A stretch of 44,776 nt of DNA from Desulfobulbus sp. (GTDB taxonomy: Bacteria > Desulfobacterota > Desulfobulbia > Desulfobulbales > Desulfobulbaceae): the NCBI GenBank assembly GCA_028684915.1, contig JAQUEZ010000031.1, positions 1-44,776 of the forward strand, read 5' to 3'. The notes under the pieces were generated by a model. It saw nothing but the letters and a program-made list of their open reading frames with translations. It made no database searches and was not told where the DNA came from. Of this stretch, positions 36,251 to 44,776 are shown in pieces; the stretch's first letter is position 1; every line of letters starts with the position of its first letter. A program made the translations under genes and the position numbers.

Positions 36251-37021
36251 ATGGATTTGGCAATTGAACTGAAAAATCGTTTACACACAAAACCCATCTT
36301 GTTGATGACCCACCTTGTTCTAGGGTATCCGTCCCTGGCGGTCAACCGTGAGGTGATCGCACAGATGGCGGCCAACGGGGTGGACTGCATTGAGTTGCAG
36401 ATTCCGTTCTCCGAACCCATTGCCGATGGGCCGGTCATTTTAAAGGCCAATCAGCAAAGCCTGGATACGGAGATCACGGTTGAGGAGTGCTTCCGATTCG
36501 GTCAGGAGATGGCGGCGGAGTTCCCGGGGGTGCGTTTCCTCTTTATGACCTACTACAACATCGTGTTCAAATACGGTGAAGAGGCCTTTTTGCGGCGGAC
36601 GCAAAAGATCGGTTTTTGCGGGACCATCGTTCCCGATCTGCCACCTGAGGAGGGAGAAACCTATCTTACCACCAGTGAGGCCTTGGGGCTGTCGGCTATC
36701 CAGTTCTTCACCCCGACCTCCACCGATGAACGAATGCGCGAGATTGCGGCCCTGGCCAAAGGTTTTGTCTACTGTGTGGCCAGACGCGGCGTAACGGGGA
36801 AACAAACCACCTTTGATAACAGTTTGAGCACCTATCTGTCCCGTTGCCGCCAGGCGACCGATCTGCCGTTGGCGGTCGGCTTTGGCATCAGCAACAGGAA
36901 AGATGTGGCCATGCTGCAGGGCCAGGCCGATATGGCGGTCATCGGCACGGCAACCATCAAGTTGGTGGATTCCCAGGGGCCTGCAGCGGTCGGCCCCTTT
37001 ATCGCCGGTCTACTGAAGTAA
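36251..37021 (+). CDS. trpA: tryptophan synthase alpha chain
   Basis: TIM-barrel lyase that splits indole-3-glycerol phosphate to indole, 256 residues. The two catalytic residues are present: E48 in CIELQIPFSEP and D59 in PIADGP. The loop-6 region is VARRGVTGKQT and the phosphate site GFGIS. Several positions differ from the enterobacterial form (LVLGYP for TLGDP, CVARRGVTG for LLSRAGVTG). It therefore belongs to a divergent TrpA branch, but nothing essential appears lost. GAGG lies 10 nt before the ATG. A hairpin and a strong terminator follow. Confidence 0.93.
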   Translation: MDLAIELKNRLHTKPILLMTHLVLGYPSLAVNREVIAQMAANGVDCIELQIPFSEPIADGPVILKANQQSLDTEITVEECFRFGQEMAAEFPGVRFLFMTYYNIVFKYGEEAFLRRTQKIGFCGTIVPDLPPEEGETYLTTSEALGLSAIQFFTPTSTDERMREIAALAKGFVYCVARRGVTGKQTTFDNSLSTYLSRCRQATDLPLAVGFGISNRKDVAMLQGQADMAVIGTATIKLVDSQGPAAVGPFIAGLLK

Positions 37022-37048
37022 AGTCGGTGCGGTTTGGTTGGTGCCGAT

Positions 37049-37081
37049 GCACTCATTTTCGCACAGGTGGAAAATGAGTGC
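37049..37081 (+). terminator. hairpin just after trpA
   Basis: A perfect 12-bp stem (GCACTCATTTTC / GAAAATGAGTGC) with a 9-nt loop starts 28 bases after the trpA stop. There is no T-run, so it is probably a 3'-end protecting hairpin ahead of the main terminator. Confidence 0.5.
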
Positions 37082-37194
37082 GATTCTCGTTGAAACTCAC
37101 GGAAACAATGTCCCGATTTTTGCAACATGCTGTATTCGTGACACGTAACGTCACTGATTGTGCATTTTTATTTTATATCTAAGTCCGTTTGTTT

Positions 37195-37225
37195 GGCCTC
37201 AAGAGATTCTTGGGGCCTTTTTTTT
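37195..37225 (+). terminator. intrinsic terminator downstream of trpA
   Basis: A 10-bp stem (GGCCTCAAGA / TCTTGGGGCC, one G-T wobble) with a GAT loop is followed by eight Ts. Confidence 0.88.
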
Positions 37226-37239
37226 GCGAAGAACAAGCC

Positions 37240-37369
37240 TTGTTGGCGGCGTAAAAACTTCGATTTCCTGCGTGCAGCCTTTTTCCTGGCACTCGACATA
37301 CCTTATGTCTGCCCTCGCACTGTGGAAAAAGCTCCTCCTTGTGTCTCTTCGTTTTTACGACGCCATCAA
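37240..37369 (-). repeat. dispersed TIR repeat, copy D (inverted, shortened)
   Basis: 130 bp in the opposite orientation to copies A-C. On the minus strand it begins TTGATGGCGTCGTAAAAACG and ends AATCGAAGTTTTTACGCCGC, with the central ACATAAGG-TATGTCGAGTG block retained. About 35 bp are missing between the left end and the centre (the GTCCATCAC and ATGGCTAGG blocks). It lies between the trpA terminator and the M3 peptidase gene, ending 35 bp before that start. Confidence 0.75.
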
Positions 37370-37404
37370 AATTGATCACATTAGACACAGGGGAAGGCAG
37401 GAAT

Positions 37405-39180
37405 ATGACCACTGAAAAGAAAAATACTCAGTTAGGAACCACCGAGGTGGTGTGGGCCTTAGGCGATCTTTATCCCGCTCCGGAGAGCCAGGATTTCCGT
37501 CAAGACATGTTTCGTTGCCGTGAATTGGCGGAAAATCTGGCGGCCGAGAGGGGTGGTCGAGTCGGGAGCCTTGATGCCCGAGCCGTGTTGCAGGTGGTAC
37601 AGCAACTTGAAGCTATCGATACCTTGCTTGGCCGTCTGGGTACCTTTGCTTTTCTCAACTTTATCACCCAAACCGGTGACGCTGCAGCCTCGGCTGTGCT
37701 CCAGCAGGTTGAGGAACTGGAGTCTGCTGTGGGCAAGCGGACCCTGTTTTTTCGCCTGGAGTGGAACACAATGGTTGCCTCGGTTGCAGAACAATTGCTG
37801 GCGCAACCAGAACTTGCACCGTATCGACATTACCTTGAGAGTATGCGCCGTTTTGCCCCCCATCAGCTCAGTGCCAAGGAAGAGGAATTGTTGCAGGATC
37901 TGCGCCCGGTCGGGCGAAGTGCCTGGAACCTGCTTTTTGAAAAAGTGCTGGGTCAACTCCGCTTTGGGGAGCTGGGGCGCAGTGAAGAGGAGGTGCTGAG
38001 TGATCTCTATAGCCCCGAACGGTCGATTCGTCAAAAGGGGGCAGAAGAGTTAACCCAAGGGCTCAACGGACACCTGCACATTCTCACCCACATTTTCAAT
38101 ACCTTGGCCGCGGAAAAAATGATCGACGATCGTCTGCGAAAGTACCCGGCCTGGGACAGTGCCATGCACCTGGCCAATGAACTCGAGGGGCAAACCGTTG
38201 AGACCCTGGTGCGGGAGGTAACGGCCCGATACGATATTGTCCATCGCTATTATCGGGTGAAAAAAACACTGCTCGGCTTGGACACCCTCTATGATTACGA
38301 TCGCTACGCACCGGTTCCCGGTGGCGAGGAGACCGATATAACCTGGCACGAGTGTCGAAATATCGTTGTTGACGCCTTTGCGGGTTTTTGCCCTGAGATG
38401 GCCGATATTGCAAATGAATTTTTCAGCAAAGGATGGATCCATGCGCCACTCGTTGCCGGAAAACGCGGCGGCGCCTTTGCCCATCCCTGCGTTCCCGAGG
38501 CGCATCCCTATATCCTGGTCAACTACACCGGCAATATGCGGGATGTCTCCACGGTAGCCCATGAACTCGGTCACGGTGTTCATCAGGTCCTCGCTGCCAA
38601 GCAGGGATATTACAACAGCGATACCCCTCTGGTTTTGGCCGAGACGGCCTCGGTGTTTGCCGAACTGTTGGTGTTCAAGGCCCAGGTGGAGATGATTACC
38701 GATAAACAGGCAAGACGGGCCTTTGTCTGCCAAAAACTGGAATCCATCTTTGCCACCGTTTTTCGCCAGGTATCAATGAACCGTTTTGAAGACCGCCTCC
38801 ATAGAGGTCGTCGCGAACAGGGAGAACTTGCACCCGAACAGATCTCGGCTTTGTGGATGGAGACCCAGCGGCCAATGTTTGCTGACTCGGTAACCCTTCG
38901 TGATGAGTACGGTATCTGGTGGAGCTATATTTCCCATTTCCTGGCTACACCCGGATATGTGTATTCCTATGCCTTTGGTGAATTGCTGGTGCTGGCTTTG
39001 TATGCCCGCTACCTGGAAGAGGGCAAAGCATTTGTTGCCAAGTATCTCCACTTGCTCCGCGCCGGCGGTAACGGTTCGCCTGAGGCACTGCTGCGCCCCT
39101 TTGGCATTGATTTGAGTGACGCGGCTTTCTGGCGTGGTGGTTTAGGAATTATCGAGACAATGTTGGCGGAGATTGAATAG
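37405..39180 (+). CDS. M3 family oligoendopeptidase (PepF-like)
   Basis: Cytoplasmic zinc metallopeptidase that degrades oligopeptides, 591 residues. The catalytic site is HELGH at residues 386-390 (TVAHELGHGVHQVL), with the third zinc ligand E413 in LAETASVFAE. The N-terminal helical PepF domain (WALGDLYPAPESQDFRQDM onward) and the C-terminal FEDRLHRGRREQGELAPEQI and YGIWWSYISHFLATPGYVYSYAFGELL are family-typical. The frame opens 22 codons upstream into the repeat, but homology starts after the ATG at 37405 (GGCAGG weak site). Together with the YejA-like binding protein it could serve peptide use, though the two are far apart. Confidence 0.92.
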   Translation: MTTEKKNTQLGTTEVVWALGDLYPAPESQDFRQDMFRCRELAENLAAERGGRVGSLDARAVLQVVQQLEAIDTLLGRLGTFAFLNFITQTGDAAASAVLQQVEELESAVGKRTLFFRLEWNTMVASVAEQLLAQPELAPYRHYLESMRRFAPHQLSAKEEELLQDLRPVGRSAWNLLFEKVLGQLRFGELGRSEEEVLSDLYSPERSIRQKGAEELTQGLNGHLHILTHIFNTLAAEKMIDDRLRKYPAWDSAMHLANELEGQTVETLVREVTARYDIVHRYYRVKKTLLGLDTLYDYDRYAPVPGGEETDITWHECRNIVVDAFAGFCPEMADIANEFFSKGWIHAPLVAGKRGGAFAHPCVPEAHPYILVNYTGNMRDVSTVAHELGHGVHQVLAAKQGYYNSDTPLVLAETASVFAELLVFKAQVEMITDKQARRAFVCQKLESIFATVFRQVSMNRFEDRLHRGRREQGELAPEQISALWMETQRPMFADSVTLRDEYGIWWSYISHFLATPGYVYSYAFGELLVLALYARYLEEGKAFVAKYLHLLRAGGNGSPEALLRPFGIDLSDAAFWRGGLGIIETMLAEIE

Positions 39181-39211
39181 CCGCCATCATCGGCAGAGCA
39201 CGAACCTTGGA

Positions 39212-40132
39212 TCAGGCTTTTTTGGCGGCGGCGCCTTGTTGCACAATCACCATCGCCGGTAGAATGATCAGGATACCGGTGAGCGTGGAGGGCGGGGGAA
39301 AGTTCCGATGCAGGCCCCATTCGAGCACCACCAGCAGTGGCGGGTAGAGGTACGAGTAGGCCATAACCCGAGTCGGCCCCAGGTGTAGGGTGGCCCATTG
39401 GGAGATGAAAAAAGTAATAAGGGTCGTGAAAAATGCCAGATAAGCGATGCCTATCCAGGTCATCAGGGGGATGGCGCTCCAGAAAATGCCTGAAAATCTA
39501 GGCAGGGAGAATCCGAGCAACCAGAGTGTGCCGGTTACCAGGATCCATAGGGTCATGACTGCCATGGGTTCTCCCCGGTGAAACAGTTTGACCAAGGGCA
39601 TGTATAGGGCCATCATCAAACAGCCGCCAAAGAAGATCAGGTCGCCATGGTTGAGCTGCAGGCTGAAGAGTCGCTTCATATCTCCTGCAAAAATCACCCA
39701 AAGTGCCCCGCTCATAGCCAGGACAAGGGCGAACAAGCGATATGTTCCCAATCGTTCACGGAGCAGGAACCAGCTGAACACGCCCGAAATTCCAGGAACA
39801 GTGGTAAAGATAACCCCAGTGTTCATGGGTTCGGTAGAGCGCAGGGAAAGAAACATCAACCAGAAAAAACCGACTAATGCACCGCTGATGAGACTGTAGC
39901 GGCCAAAAGCCCGCCAGCCCGGAAAGGTGAGGCCAAAGGCCTTGTGGACATAAGGGGTGAAGAGCAGGGTCGCCAGCAAAAAGCGCAGCAGCGTTAGGAC
40001 CACCGGGTCCAGGGTCGGCGTGATAGCTTTCCCCACGGTGAATGAGGTGGACACAAGAAAGGCGGAAAAAAGCATGGCGCAGTGCACCAGTGATCGTGCG
40101 GGCGCGCGATGAGCAACATGGAGGCACATCAT
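39212..40132 (-). CDS. EamA/DMT family membrane transporter
   Basis: A 306-residue inner-membrane protein with about ten TM helices in two EamA repeats (first from VHCAMLFSAFLVSTSFTVGKAI, second from HGDLIFFGGCLMMALYMPLVKLF). Conserved family features include LRFLLATLL, EPMNTGVIFTTVPGISGVFSWFLLRERLG and YSYLYPPLLVVLEW. The substrate is unknown; the family exports amino acids and other metabolites. The start codon overlaps the stop of the upstream phosphatase gene (ATGA), so the two are translationally coupled. Confidence 0.85.
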   Translation of the reverse strand: MMCLHVAHRAPARSLVHCAMLFSAFLVSTSFTVGKAITPTLDPVVLTLLRFLLATLLFTPYVHKAFGLTFPGWRAFGRYSLISGALVGFFWLMFLSLRSTEPMNTGVIFTTVPGISGVFSWFLLRERLGTYRLFALVLAMSGALWVIFAGDMKRLFSLQLNHGDLIFFGGCLMMALYMPLVKLFHRGEPMAVMTLWILVTGTLWLLGFSLPRFSGIFWSAIPLMTWIGIAYLAFFTTLITFFISQWATLHLGPTRVMAYSYLYPPLLVVLEWGLHRNFPPPSTLTGILIILPAMVIVQQGAAAKKA

Positions 40133-40947
40133 TGCAGCAGTTTCAGCAGGTCAGTATGAAGCAGACCGTTTGTTGCCAGGGTTTGGGGAACAAAAGGGGA
40201 GTAGGGGGCACCACCGAAATCGCTGAGCTGGCCCCCGGCTTCCTCCACCAGCAACCATCCGGCAGCGGTGTCCCAGGGCTGAAGATTGATCTCATAGAAG
40301 CCATCGAGTCGGCCGCAGGCAACGTACGCCAGGTCAAGGGCAGCGGCACCGGCCCGGCGTATGTCGCGAACCATCGGCAAAATCCGTTGCAATTGCCCGA
40401 TAACCTCGGGCAGGGTTTGATCGATGTTATAAGGGAATCCTGTGGCCACCAGAGCTCGGATCAACGCATCTGTCTGGGTGACACGTATTTTTTGCTCGTT
40501 GAGCCAGGCACCTCCGTTGCGGCTTGCACAGTACAGTTCATCGAGCATGGGATGGTAGATTGCGCCCACGCAAGGTTTGTCATCTTCCATCAAAGCGATA
40601 GAGACCGCAAAATGGGGTACCCCGTGGGCGAAATTAGTGGTTCCGTCCAGAGGATCCACGACCCAATAGCAAGGCGCAGAACGACCCGAAAGTGATTGGG
40701 CCGACTCTTCGGCAATAACCGGAATATGAGGAGTCTCTTTGGCCAGGGATTTGAGAATCATAGCTTCTGCGGCTAGATCCGTCTCGGTGACAAGGTTGAT
40801 CACCCCTTTCATGCGAATATCATGGGGCTGATGAAAGCGATCTTTGATCAATTGTCCGGCAGATAGCGCGGTTGCACAGGCCACTTTTAAGAGACGTTTG
40901 TGCTCCATGTTGGGACAGTGGGTCAGGACGTGTTCAATTCTAGCCAT
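40129..40947 (-). CDS. inositol monophosphatase family protein
   Basis: Mg-dependent phosphatase of the IMPase/SuhB family, 272 residues from the chosen start. Metal-site motifs are visible: AEES (IPVIAEESAQS), WVVDPLDGTTNFAHGVPHFAVSIAL, and the C-terminal PWDTAAGWLLVEEAGG with GRLDGFYE before it. The substrate could be inositol-1-phosphate, another sugar phosphate, or 3'-phosphoadenosine-5'-phosphate in a sulfate-metabolising cell. The start is ambiguous: ATG 40947 (MARIEHVL), ATG 40956 and ATG 40911 are all in frame without a decisive ribosome-binding site. It lies between rsmI and the EamA gene in one minus-strand transcript. Confidence 0.88.
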   Translation of the reverse strand: MARIEHVLTHCPNMEHKRLLKVACATALSAGQLIKDRFHQPHDIRMKGVINLVTETDLAAEAMILKSLAKETPHIPVIAEESAQSLSGRSAPCYWVVDPLDGTTNFAHGVPHFAVSIALMEDDKPCVGAIYHPMLDELYCASRNGGAWLNEQKIRVTQTDALIRALVATGFPYNIDQTLPEVIGQLQRILPMVRDIRRAGAAALDLAYVACGRLDGFYEINLQPWDTAAGWLLVEEAGGQLSDFGGAPYSPFVPQTLATNGLLHTDLLKLLQ

Positions 40948-40978
40948 GATACGCATCTCTGTTGATGGAAATGAGGGG

Positions 40979-41848
40979 TCAGGTCGCATCCTGCCAAATT
41001 TGCAGCGCCTGTTTGTACACCTGTGAACGTGGAAGGTCAAGGTCACGGGCAATGTTGCCGACCGCATCCTTGAGAGTGGTTTTAATTTCGTCGCGGTACC
41101 ATAAGAGCAGGGCGTCGAGGTTGTCCGGTTTTGGGGTTGAAGGTTCAGCGCCCTGAATAATGAGTACTAATTCTCCTTTAACACCTGATTCTACTCGTTC
41201 GTACAGCCCGAGCAGGGTATCCTCCAGGCTCTCTTCGTGGATTTTAGTCAGTTCTCGAATCAAAAGGGCACGGCGGTTACCCAGCAAGTTTGCCATATCT
41301 TGGAGTGAGGGCGCGATGCGATGGGGCGCTTCATAAAAGATGAGCGGGCAAGGGAGAAGGGCCAGTTGCCGCAGCCACTGTTTACGTTCGTTTTTATTGG
41401 CTGGGGGAAAGCCGCCAAAATAGAAGGCGGTTTGCTCCAAACCGGCAATGGACACAGCAGCTGCAAGGGCAGAAGGACCGGCAATGGCGATGATTTTAAT
41501 CCCTGCATCACGGGCTTTGCGCACCAAGACCGCCCCTGGATCAGAGATCCCCGGGGTGCCTGCATCGGAAACCAGGGCGATATTTTTGCCGCCCTGCAGT
41601 TGCTCGAGCAGTTTATCGGATTTGCTTTGCTCTTTCTCGCGAAAATAACTGACCAGCGGTGTGGTAATATCGAAATGACGACAGAGATTTTTGGTATGGC
41701 GTGTATCTTCGCAGGCGATAAGATCAACAGTGCGCAGTGTTTCGATTGCCCGCAGACTGATATCTCCCAAGTTGCCGATCGGGGTGGCTACAACGTATAA
41801 TCGGCCTATGTTGGGTGTGGCTTCTTGAATCTTTGTGCGGATGCTCAT
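40979..41848 (-). CDS. rsmI: 16S rRNA 2'-O-methyltransferase RsmI
   Basis: SAM-dependent tetrapyrrole-methylase-fold enzyme that methylates the ribose of C1402 in 16S rRNA, 289 residues. The family signatures are clear: GRLYVVATPIGNLGDISLRAIETL, ACEDTRHTKNLC, ALVSDAGTPGISDPG, IAGPSALAAAVSIAGL and FYEAPHRI, then RELTKIHEES. The C-terminal 45 residues form the usual helical tail. No clear ribosome-binding site precedes the ATG. It is first in a minus-strand group with the phosphatase and the EamA transporter. Confidence 0.95.
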   Translation of the reverse strand: MSIRTKIQEATPNIGRLYVVATPIGNLGDISLRAIETLRTVDLIACEDTRHTKNLCRHFDITTPLVSYFREKEQSKSDKLLEQLQGGKNIALVSDAGTPGISDPGAVLVRKARDAGIKIIAIAGPSALAAAVSIAGLEQTAFYFGGFPPANKNERKQWLRQLALLPCPLIFYEAPHRIAPSLQDMANLLGNRRALLIRELTKIHEESLEDTLLGLYERVESGVKGELVLIIQGAEPSTPKPDNLDALLLWYRDEIKTTLKDAVGNIARDLDLPRSQVYKQALQIWQDAT

Positions 41849-42153
41849 AGTTCAGTAATATTAACAGGTTGAGAAAAAATCAAAAAAGGGTAAGCGTGCA
41901 TGTAAAAAGCACGTTACGCCGTCGGAAAGACTCGATTGGGCTATTGAACAGTAAGAGTGGTCGTTCTCGAAAAAAAGGCTTGAGGACGATGGTTCAAGTT
42001 TTTGAATATGCTGTATTTACGATTTGTACCATTTTAGATTTTTTACGAGTCCATCAGAAGTATGCCATCTACGTTCTAGGTCGTAAATGAGGCCAGCGTA
42101 AACCGATACGCCAAGCTACCTTGGTTCCACCAATCACAAAATAAAAAAGTTGT
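41849..42153. other. divergent intergenic region with a solo repeat end
   Basis: 305 bp between divergent rsmI and the hybrid kinase, with no credible gene. TTTTTTACGAGTCCATCA at 42039-42056 is a single terminal repeat of the dispersed element. I could not find its partner end within the gap, so it is a solo end or heavily eroded copy. The stretch becomes AT-rich towards the kinase. Confidence 0.4.
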
Positions 42154-44538
42154 ATGAACCTTAGCAGATCAAAGAACAACGAAGATTCAGCCGTTCTGTA
42201 TAGAGAAGCGTTTTTACAAGCTGGCGTACCGGTAATTATCCTGGATATTACCGAAGCCGTGCAGAAATGTGCAGCTATGGAGCAGATCGATCTTGGCAAT
42301 ATAGATCAGTATTTAGAATCGGAGCTCTCTCTAAAAAATGAGCTGTTTTCCAGTGTGCAACTTTACTCGGTGAACCAAGCCGCTCTCGAACTCTTGGGGC
42401 TAAAAACAGCCCCTCTGAAAACGGGAATGAACACACAGATTTTTCAAGGAGTCTATGAAAGAATTCTTCAATTGCTTCCTAACTACCTCCTTAAGAGGAA
42501 ACGACACTTTGTCACCAGGTGCGATGCGGTCAATAGTCTACAAGAAAAATATCATTTTAATATCTATGGAGATTTTGTCTATTCACAAGACAATGTATTT
42601 TTGTATGTGCATATAATTGATATTACAAAGAAAAAAAAATTTGAGAATGTTGCCACAAGCTTTATAGAAAAATATTATCTATTGTTAAAATCAATAGATG
42701 ATTCAATATTATTAGTTGATGTGAATTCAGGGATGGTGATTGAGGCAAATGATGCCGCTCTCAACCTGCTTGATTTAAAATATTCAGTTTCATCATACAA
42801 TCATGCTCGTTTTTTTCATAAAAATGATCGAGATTTATATTTGAATTTTTTTAAAAATAAACTTGTTAATAATAAAGATAATGAAATCCTTGAAGCAAAT
42901 ATTTTTGTCGATGGAAAGTATATCCCGGTAAATATCAAAATAAATACGTCCGTTGTTGATAATAATCTTGTTGCTCAAGTGGTTTTTACCGATATGAGTA
43001 ACAAGTTCAAGCTGGAAGAGGGACGAAAATTGTTGGCAACAGCTGTTGACCAAGCTGCGGAATCCGTCATCATTACCGATGTACACGGAAACATAGAATA
43101 TGTAAATCCCGCCTTTGAAGAGATTAGCGGCTATTGCTTTGCCGAGGTTTTAGGGAAAAAGCCAAACATTTTGAAAAGTGGCGAAACTCCCTCCTACCAT
43201 TACAAACTCATGTGGGAAGATATAAGTCAGGGCAAGGTTTGGCGGGGTACTTTTACCAATAAAAAGAAAACTGGGGGCGTGTATTGTGAAGAGGCAACCG
43301 TAACACCGGTAAAAGATCATAACGGTAGGGTGATCAACTATGTAGCCGTTAAGCGGGATATCACCAAACATCTGATTTTAGAAAAACAGATTCGTCAGTC
43401 ACAAAAGATGCAAGCCATCGGTATGCTTGCCGGTGGGATTGCTCATGATTTCAATAATATTTTGACGGCGATTCTCGGGTACGCTGAATTATGCCAACTG
43501 CAATGTGATAAAAATACCCTCCTTCACAGAAACATAGAGGAAATTATTCGTGCTGCTGACAGGGCAGGGCAGTTGGTCGATCAAATACTCAAATTTAGTC
43601 GAAGAGGCTCAAAAAAACTCACCAGTCTCAAGCTAAGCACCATTGTCAAAGAGGCGACCAAACTCCTTCGGGCTAGCTTTCCTGCCAACGTAGAATTGGA
43701 GTTAAGTATTTCCTCTGATCTTTATGTGAAAGCTGACCCTACCCAAATTCATCAGATTGTAATGAACTTGTGTACCAACTCCTATCAGGCATTGAAAGGG
43801 GAGGTTGGTAAAATTGACATTCGCCTATTTAGAAAAAGTCTTTCCCCTACTGAAGGTGTAGAAGTAGGCAGGTTGCAACCCGGAAATTATGCATGTATGC
43901 AGGTTGAGGACACCGGGACAGGTATTCCCATTGAATATCTCCAACGCATATTTGAGCCGTATTTTACCACAAAAAAGATGGAGGAGGGGACAGGGCTTGG
44001 ACTCTCAGTGGTTCATGGAATCGTGAACGACCATCGTGGGGCGATTACAGTCATTTCAACTCCAGGGAAGGGGAGCTGTTTTACTGTCTATTTACCCGAG
44101 GCGGAACAAAATTCTATTGAGAGCCGAGCGCAAATTATTAAGGAGGAGTACGCCTTCAGCGGTTGTGTGCTGGTTGTAGATGACGAGCAGCCAATATTAG
44201 ATTTTTTTGTCCAGATTCTTGAACACTTGGGGTTTACCGTTAAGGCCTGCCCGTCCGCTCTAGAAGCCTATGAAATGTTTCTCCAAGAGTCAAAGGCTTT
44301 TGACTTGGTCATTACTGATATGGGAATGCCGGGTATGACCGGATTGAAATTAGCTCAAAAGTTGTGGCAAATACAACCTAATACTCCGATTATTCTTTGT
44401 ACAGGATATAGCGAACAGGTGACGCAGGAGAATTACCAAGCTTTGGGATTAGCCGGATATATTGCAAAACCATTTACAGCCGAAAGTTTACTGAAAGAAG
44501 TCGGCCGGGTTTTGCAAGAGAGACGGGATTATTTGTAG
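42154..44538 (+). CDS. hybrid PAS-sensor histidine kinase with receiver domain
   Basis: Soluble-looking hybrid kinase of 794 residues without an obvious TM segment. There are three PAS-like units: about 18-160 (SVQLYSVNQAALELLGLKT), about 165-290 (LLLKSIDDSILLVDVNSGMVIEAND) and about 292-410 (AVDQAAESVIITDVHGNIEYVNPAFEEISGY, ending VAVKRDITK). HisKA has H431 in GGIAHDFNNILTAILGYAEL. HATPase has LCTNSYQAL, DTGTGIP and GTGLGLSVVHGIV. The receiver domain (about 670-790) has phospho-acceptor D722 in VITDMGMPGMTG. Codons 160-290 are strikingly AT-rich. No output regulator is adjacent. The ATG has no good ribosome-binding site, so the start is provisional. Confidence 0.88.
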   Translation: MNLSRSKNNEDSAVLYREAFLQAGVPVIILDITEAVQKCAAMEQIDLGNIDQYLESELSLKNELFSSVQLYSVNQAALELLGLKTAPLKTGMNTQIFQGVYERILQLLPNYLLKRKRHFVTRCDAVNSLQEKYHFNIYGDFVYSQDNVFLYVHIIDITKKKKFENVATSFIEKYYLLLKSIDDSILLVDVNSGMVIEANDAALNLLDLKYSVSSYNHARFFHKNDRDLYLNFFKNKLVNNKDNEILEANIFVDGKYIPVNIKINTSVVDNNLVAQVVFTDMSNKFKLEEGRKLLATAVDQAAESVIITDVHGNIEYVNPAFEEISGYCFAEVLGKKPNILKSGETPSYHYKLMWEDISQGKVWRGTFTNKKKTGGVYCEEATVTPVKDHNGRVINYVAVKRDITKHLILEKQIRQSQKMQAIGMLAGGIAHDFNNILTAILGYAELCQLQCDKNTLLHRNIEEIIRAADRAGQLVDQILKFSRRGSKKLTSLKLSTIVKEATKLLRASFPANVELELSISSDLYVKADPTQIHQIVMNLCTNSYQALKGEVGKIDIRLFRKSLSPTEGVEVGRLQPGNYACMQVEDTGTGIPIEYLQRIFEPYFTTKKMEEGTGLGLSVVHGIVNDHRGAITVISTPGKGSCFTVYLPEAEQNSIESRAQIIKEEYAFSGCVLVVDDEQPILDFFVQILEHLGFTVKACPSALEAYEMFLQESKAFDLVITDMGMPGMTGLKLAQKLWQIQPNTPIILCTGYSEQVTQENYQALGLAGYIAKPFTAESLLKEVGRVLQERRDYL

Positions 44539-44631
44539 GTGGCATCATCTGCAAAGAGCTTAGACAGAGGGTGCTTCGGGATTTTCACCGTCAGTTCGAA
44601 GCAAGAATGAATTGAGTGTAACGCAAACGCA

Positions 44632-44666
44632 AAAACCCCCAATCAGCGCAGCTGCTTGGGGGTTTT
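44632..44666 (-). terminator. rRNA operon terminator (bidirectional)
   Basis: An 11-bp perfect stem (AAAACCCCCAA / TTGGGGGTTTT) with further pairing inside (CAGC/GCTG) stands between the kinase gene and the 5S gene, 8 bases past the 5S 3' end. The A/T-rich arms let it serve both converging units. Confidence 0.85.
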
Positions 44667-44673
44667 ATATAAA

Positions 44674-44776
44674 GAATCGGCGGCGACCTACTCTCCCACA
44701 TAGTCTCCCATGCAGTACCATCGGCGCTGAAGAGCTTAACTTCCGTGTTCGGAAAGGGAACGGGTGGAGCCTCTTC
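44674..44776 (-). rRNA. rrf: 5S rRNA, 3' part (runs off the window)
   Basis: The complement of this stretch matches bacterial 5S rRNA: TTCCGAACACGGAAGTTAAG, GCGCCGATGGTACTGCATGG and GGAGAGTAGGTCGCCGCCG, in that order on the minus strand. The 3' end is set near GCCGCCGATTC. The 5' end lies beyond the right edge, so an rRNA operon reading leftwards must adjoin. Confidence 0.95.

Overview
The window looks like chromosomal DNA of a mesophilic, mid-GC sulfate-reducing or propionate-metabolising Desulfobacterota bacterium, most likely of the Desulfobulbales. I infer this from a methylmalonyl-CoA carboxytransferase locus beside succinyl-CoA synthetase, a class B succinate dehydrogenase/fumarate reductase, a TRAP dicarboxylate transporter under a DctBD-like two-component system, and a sodium-pump decarboxylase membrane module. 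Together these resemble the randomising methylmalonyl-CoA route of propionate metabolism known from Desulfobulbus. No search was run, so the taxonomic call is an inference.

Layout. 0-2.1 kb: leuCD on the minus strand with a leader hairpin. 2.2-5.3 kb: a solitary YejA-like oligopeptide-binding protein and an unusual P-loop protein with an Asp23-like C-terminus. 5.3-6.4 kb: about 1 kb without a convincing gene, holding degenerate insertion-sequence-like debris. 6.4-12.6 kb: sucC, sucD, the 12S-type carboxytransferase, a 64-residue epsilon-like subunit and a 5S-1.3S fusion, closed by a strong terminator. 12.8-16.9 kb, minus strand: a malyl-CoA lyase-like protein, an HDOD-GGDEF signalling protein and a lysine 2,3-aminomutase-family enzyme. 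17.0-26.5 kb, plus strand: dctB, dctD, a sigma-54-type promoter, dctPQM, a UspA protein, then oadG, a biotin carrier and oadB. 26.6-27.4 kb: a small ABM-fold protein between two direct copies of a dispersed repeat. 27.7-31.4 kb, minus strand: sdhCAB. 31.8-34.7 kb: a divergent pair made of a Cys-rich cNMP/PATAN protein and an unrecognised 530-residue protein, with a palindrome between them. 34.8-37.2 kb: trpB and trpA. 37.4-41.8 kb: an M3 oligopeptidase, then an EamA permease, an inositol-monophosphatase-family protein and rsmI on the minus strand. 42.2-44.5 kb: a hybrid histidine kinase whose PAS region is very AT-rich. The window ends inside a 5S rRNA gene on the minus strand, so an rRNA operon lies to the right.

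How the genes fit together. Dicarboxylates can enter through DctPQM. Succinate can be interconverted with fumarate by SdhCAB and with succinyl-CoA by SucCD. Methylmalonyl-CoA and oxaloacetate/pyruvate can exchange a carboxyl group on the 12S/5S-1.3S enzyme. The OadG-BCCP-OadB set has no carboxyltransferase of its own here and may borrow one of those subunits to couple decarboxylation to sodium export.

The most unusual items are: a family of dispersed repeats of about 165 bp with terminal inverted repeats (four full copies plus two solo ends); the split sodium-pump/transcarboxylase arrangement; the Cys-rich cNMP/PATAN protein with its divergent unknown neighbour; the P-loop/Asp23-like protein; and a DctD with a GAFTDA loop instead of GAFTGA.
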